From Nitrospirota bacterium (GTDB lineage Bacteria; Nitrospirota; 9FT-COMBO-42-15; HDB-SIOI813), in assembly GCA_023248365.1 (NCBI GenBank), contig JAHFER010000016.1, positions 1-14,331 of the forward strand: a stretch of DNA of 14,331 nt, given 5' to 3'. The notes under the pieces were generated by a model. That model worked only from the letters and a program-made list of their open reading frames with translations, ran no database searches and was not told where the DNA came from. This document shows positions 13,307 to 14,331 of this stretch, in pieces; the first letter of the stretch is position 1; every line of letters begins with the position of its first letter. The position numbers and the translations under genes were made by a program.

Positions 13307-13756
13307 ATGGCACTGAAGAATAAATCCCGCTTTCATAACAGCGGCTTTACCATGATAGAGATTATAGCTATAATGACAATAATTTCTATCATAACCGTTG
13401 TTGCAATCAGTAAACTTTCTTCCACAACATCTTATAACCTTATTTCAGAGACTGATATTGTTAAGAACCATCTTCGTTATGCCCAATTAAGGGCTATGAG
13501 CGATGATGTGCCATGGGGAATACTCTTTTCATCCAACTCTTATACACTTTTAAAAAACGGTATTACCGCAACTACCAATCTACCAAACGAAAGTTCTCCG
13601 ATGCATAATTTACAAAACGGAGTATCAATAACCTCTGGTGCAGGTTCGACAATATCCTTTGACAACTGGGGTAGTCCAGGAATTACAGATAATACGATTA
13701 TACTTTCAGATTCTCAGACCATTACAGTGACAAAAAATACAGGTTTTATACAATGA
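13307..13756 (+). CDS. GspH/MshC-like minor prepilin
   Basis: A 149-residue prepilin with leader MALKNKSRFHNSG, then FTMIEIIAIMTIISIITVVA with Glu+5 present. The C-terminal half has the FDNWGSP segment and a closing QTITVTKNTGFI, the pattern of GspH/FimT/MshC pseudopilins, where a late beta-strand pair ends in a TG.I turn. Such proteins usually sit at the pilus tip or help initiate assembly. I chose ATG 13307, with GGTGGT (13295-13300) upstream; the frame is open to TTG 13283, which has no site. No strong promoter is visible after the repeat (a weak TTGCAA/AATAAT pair at 13247-13276 spans its end). Its stop overlaps the next start as ATGA. Confidence 0.82.
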   Translation: MALKNKSRFHNSGFTMIEIIAIMTIISIITVVAISKLSSTTSYNLISETDIVKNHLRYAQLRAMSDDVPWGILFSSNSYTLLKNGITATTNLPNESSPMHNLQNGVSITSGAGSTISFDNWGSPGITDNTIILSDSQTITVTKNTGFIQ

Positions 13757-14166
13757 AGCGATGCTTTGATAAAAGCGGTTTTACTCTCATAGAGATTATT
13801 ATTACTCTTGTAATTTCCGGAATTTTGGGATCGCTGTTGTATTCATACTTTGGGACATCCTTTACAGCAAGTTCAAATCCGGTAGTTCGTTTAAAGAAGG
13901 CATTTAATCTTCAGCAAATTATGGAAAACGTCACAGCCGATTACCGGAAAAATTACACGACTAATCTTGCTCCCCTGAAGACCAATATCGGGGCAGAGAA
14001 TTCAAACCAGAATAATTCATACGGTCAGTATTACGTGATTAATAACCGTTTTATTATGTTTACCAGCCAGTCAGAGGCAGTGGATAATACAGGCGCAAAC
14101 AATCTGCTGAAGGTAACAATTAAGAGTGATCCGGGCGAGACATTAACGGTTGTATTTTCAAAATAA
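13753..14166 (+). CDS. Minor prepilin, PulG/MshD-like N-terminus, short
   Basis: A 137-residue prepilin. The leader MKRCFDKSG is followed by FTLIEIIITLVISGILGSLL, with Phe+1 and Glu+5 intact. The rest is Asn/Thr-rich without cysteines in the mature part and has no motif I can tie to a named subfamily. Position after the MshC-like gene suggests MshD or an equivalent minor subunit, but it is shorter than MshD. ATG 13753 overlaps the preceding TGA (ATGA), the strongest coupling in the prepilin group. Confidence 0.78.
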   Translation: MKRCFDKSGFTLIEIIITLVISGILGSLLYSYFGTSFTASSNPVVRLKKAFNLQQIMENVTADYRKNYTTNLAPLKTNIGAENSNQNNSYGQYYVINNRFIMFTSQSEAVDNTGANNLLKVTIKSDPGETLTVVFSK

Positions 14167-14169
14167 CAG

Positions 14170-14331
14170 ATGAAACTTATGAGAAAGAACAGGCTATCAG
14201 ATTCCAATGGTTTTACCCTTATCGAGGTGATTGTCTCCCTTGTGCTTGCCGGTATTGTTGGCGCTGTTGCCGTAATGGGTACGGTTAGTGTTGTTAAGGG
14301 GTATGTCTTTACAAGGATGAATGCTGCTACT
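14170..14331 (+). CDS. Fourth prepilin, N-terminal 54 residues (3' truncated by window end)
   Basis: The frame starts three bases after the previous stop and stays open to the window end. Leader MKLMRKNRLSDSNG, then FTLIEVIVSLVLAGIVGAVA with Phe+1 and Glu+5, so it is a genuine prepilin N-terminus. ATG 14179 is an alternative start that shortens the leader to 11 residues; neither has a clear ribosome binding site. In MSHA-type clusters this slot usually holds MshD or a further minor pilin. Only the helix is present, so the subtype cannot be judged. Confidence 0.8.
   Translation, partial: MKLMRKNRLSDSNGFTLIEVIVSLVLAGIVGAVAVMGTVSVVKGYVFTRMNAAT

Overview
The window is one Gram-negative bacterial chromosome segment, about 40% GC by eye, carrying two housekeeping genes and most of an MSHA-type (mannose-sensitive-haemagglutinin-like) type IV pilus locus, all on the + strand. 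Recognisable families, a secretin with a lipobox, and abundant short palindromic repeats suggest a Nitrospirota- or Deltaproteobacteria-like organism. That placement is a weak inference from style, not from a marker gene.

Layout. 1-789: the end of a YbaB/EbfC nucleoid protein, then recR, the usual bacterial pairing. 914-1273: a small single-domain PilZ protein with both c-di-GMP-binding motifs. 1274-1550: a sigma-70-like promoter followed by a folded, inverted-repeat element. 1551-10754: the pilus machine, in order a PilM/PilN-type fusion (MshI-like), a PilO/GspM-like protein, a PilP/MshK-like protein, a lipoprotein secretin (MshL-like), an ExeA/MshM-like AAA ATPase with a periplasmic extension, an extension ATPase (MshE/GspE/PilB) and the platform protein (MshG/GspF/PilC). 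10855-12549: a dCache-sensor protein built like a hybrid-type histidine kinase but lacking the phosphorylated His box and the G2 ATP-lid motif. 12591-14331: a strong promoter, a 5'-UTR hairpin, the probable major pilin, a second palindromic repeat, and three further prepilins, the last running off the window.

How it works together. The secretin is the outer-membrane pore. The PilM/N-, PilO- and PilP-like proteins connect it to the inner membrane. The GspF-type platform and GspE-type ATPase polymerise pilins, and the ExeA-like ATPase probably anchors or localises the secretin through peptidoglycan. No prepilin peptidase, no PilT retraction ATPase and no MshN gene are visible; they would have to be elsewhere. 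Two c-di-GMP-type modules (the PilZ protein and the N-terminal MshEN domain of the extension ATPase) suggest second-messenger control.

Most noteworthy: the apparent pseudo-histidine-kinase between the platform gene and the pilin gene; the LysM-plus-SPOR-like tail on the ExeA-type ATPase; the degenerate nucleotide-binding motifs in the PilM-like domain; the isolated pilin promoter with a perfect 10-bp hairpin just before its ribosome binding site; and two related MITE-like palindromic elements, one in front of the first pilus gene and one just after the pilin gene.
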